Assembly (NCBI GenBank): GCA_002327725.1
Contig: DCXP01000070.1
Location: 58,536-122,535, forward strand
Source: Proteobacteria bacterium UBA2133
Lineage (GTDB): Bacteria > Pseudomonadota > Gammaproteobacteria > Arenicellales > UBA868
Length of the DNA: 64,000 bases
Direction: 5' to 3'
Shown: positions 62,857 to 64,000 of the stretch, one piece after another
Layout: each line of letters opens with the position of its first letter
Numbering within the stretch: position 1 is the first letter of the stretch
The notes under the pieces: model-generated
Seen by the model: only the letters and a program-made list of their open reading frames with translations
The model's database searches: none
Told to the model about the DNA's origin: nothing
Made by a program: the position numbers and the translations under genes

Positions 62857-64000
62857 ATGACCTCAGCCTACGGCATTATTCATCACGAGCATGATGTGGT
62901 CGTCGTTGGCGCCGGAGGCGCGGGACTTCGCGCCTGCCTGGGTCTTGCGGAGTCTGGTCTTCGCACAGCCTGTATCACCAAAGTCTTCCCAACGCGCTCT
63001 CATACTGTGGCGGCACAGGGCGGGATGAGTGCCGCGCTCGCCAACATGGGTGAAGATGACTGGCGCTGGCATATGTACGACACCGTCAAAGGTTCCGACT
63101 GGCTTGGCGATCAGGAAGCCATCAGTTTCATGTGCAAAGAGGCGCCATCAGCGGTGATCGAACTGGAAGGCTATGGGGTACCGTTTTCCCGTACCGCTGA
63201 CGGAAAAATTTACCAGCGCGCTTTCGGTGGAATGACCACCCATTTCGGTCAGGGGCTGGCGCAAAGGACCTGTGCTGCTGCTGACCGAACAGGACACGCT
63301 ATTCTCCATACCCTCTACCAGCAGTCTCTGCGTCACAAGGTGGCGTTCTTTATCGAATATTTCTGTCTGGATCTCGTCATGGAGTCCGGCGAGTGTCGGG
63401 GGGTCGTCGCCTGGTGCCTCGAGACGGGGGAACTGCATGTCTTCTGGGCAAAGCGGGTTGTACTTGCCACCGGCGGATACGGCAGGGCGTATTTCTCGGC
63501 GACCTCAGCACACACCTGCACCGGCGACGGGAACGCCATGGTCCTTCGCGCAGGGCTTCCTCTGCAGGATATGGAGTTCGTTCAGTTCCACCCCACCGGC
63601 ATTTACGGTTCGGGTTGCCTGATTACTGAAGGCGCCCGTGGTGAAGGCGGGTTTCTGACGAACGCGGATGGTGAGCGTTTTATGGAGCGATACGCACCCA
63701 ATGCAAGAGACCTCGCTTCCCGTGATGTGGTCAGCCGTTCAATGACCATGGAAATCCGCGCTGGACGAGGCGTAGGTGATGACGCTGACCATATTCACTT
63801 GCATCTTGAACATCTCGGCCCGGAAATTCTCTCGGAACGACTTCCCGGAATCTCGGAAACGGCCCGTATCTTTGCCGGCGTTGATGTCTGCAAGGAACCC
63901 ATTCCCGTGCTGCCGACCGTTCACTACAACATGGGGGGAATTCCAACCAATATCCATGGGGAATGCCTGGGGCCGGTCGTCGACGGAGTTTGTGCAACGG
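62857..64000 (+). CDS. sdhA: Succinate dehydrogenase flavoprotein subunit, 5' part
   Basis: SdhA oxidises succinate and binds FAD covalently. The frame from ATG 62857 is open to the end of the window (381 codons), so the gene continues outside. It shows the FAD loop [13 protein letters not shown], His49 in [12 protein letters not shown] for covalent FAD, HPTG (His245) and the catalytic Arg261 in TEGARGEGG, then PTVHYNMGG. The sequence resembles the mitochondrial/alphaproteobacterial type. It starts 13 bases after sdhD. Confidence 0.96.
   Translation, partial: MTSAYGIIHHEHDVVVVGAGGAGLRACLGLAESGLRTACITKVFPTRSHTVAAQGGMSAALANMGEDDWRWHMYDTVKGSDWLGDQEAISFMCKEAPSAVIELEGYGVPFSRTADGKIYQRAFGGMTTHFGQGLAQRTCAAADRTGHAILHTLYQQSLRHKVAFFIEYFCLDLVMESGECRGVVAWCLETGELHVFWAKRVVLATGGYGRAYFSATSAHTCTGDGNAMVLRAGLPLQDMEFVQFHPTGIYGSGCLITEGARGEGGFLTNADGERFMERYAPNARDLASRDVVSRSMTMEIRAGRGVGDDADHIHLHLEHLGPEILSERLPGISETARIFAGVDVCKEPIPVLPTVHYNMGGIPTNIHGECLGPVVDGVCAT

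Overview
The window is a dense, almost entirely housekeeping stretch of a bacterial chromosome. By eye the GC content is in the high fifties. The gene order and protein types point to a gammaproteobacterium outside the enteric lineage. Markers are fimV, truA, trpF, accD, folC, dedD, cvpA and purF in a row; rpsF, rpsR, rplI, dnaB, alr and radA; rpsB, tsf, pyrH, frr, uppS, cdsA, dxr, rseP, bamA and skp leading into fabZ, lpxA, lpxB, rnhB, dnaE, accA, tilS, pyrG, kdsA, eno and ftsB; and an LPS-producing outer membrane (lpxA, lpxB, lpxH, kdsA, bamA). A short phosphatidylserine decarboxylase beside ilvC and pssA, and a mitochondrial-like succinate dehydrogenase with an SDHAF4-type factor, suggest a deep-branching lineage. 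I saw no insertion sequence, prophage, CRISPR array, tRNA or rRNA gene. No gap between genes exceeds about 280 bases.

Layout. 1-4.3 kb: end of leuD, asd and the pilus/polarity protein FimV. 4.3-6.3 kb: trpBA on the minus strand, interrupting the usual fimV-truA order. 6.5-12.9 kb: truA, trpF, accD, folC, a SPOR protein, cvpA and purF. 12.9-15.2 kb: lpxH (minus) and cysS. 15.3-22 kb: branched-chain amino acid and phospholipid block ilvI, ilvH, ilvC, psd, pssA, then leuA behind its own promoter and a newly noted leucine-rich leader peptide. 22-25.2 kb: family-4 uracil-DNA glycosylase, rimI, a methyltransferase, rnhA and dnaQ. 25.4-27.3 kb: acs. 27.4-32.7 kb: rpsF, rpsR, rplI, dnaB, alr, radA. 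32.8-37 kb (minus): dapD, glnD, map. 37.3-56.5 kb: one long plus-strand run from rpsB through envelope biogenesis (cdsA, dxr, rseP, bamA, skp, fabZ, lpxA, lpxB), replication (rnhB, dnaE), accA and tilS. 56.6-60.8 kb: pyrG, kdsA, eno, ftsB. 60.8-64 kb: ygfZ (minus), then a DUF1674/SDHAF4-type factor, sdhC, sdhD and the start of sdhA, which runs off the window.

Functionally the genes couple amino acid synthesis (Leu, Ile/Val, Trp, Lys/Met/Thr precursor), fatty acid initiation (accA, accD), phospholipid head groups, lipid A and KDO, isoprenoid carriers and translation. Many neighbours share a 1-4 nt stop/start overlap, which implies translational coupling.

The signals most worth following are the leucine attenuator before leuA; two genes whose start codons sit where a sigma70 promoter would start the transcript (leaderless candidates); long acidic C-terminal tails on three separate ribosomal proteins (S6, L9, S2); the nested rpsB leader RNA; the absence of lpxD and leuB from their usual places; a metal-dependent type KdsA; and the SDHAF4-type gene fused into the sdh locus. 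I found no evidence for a wholly new multi-gene system.
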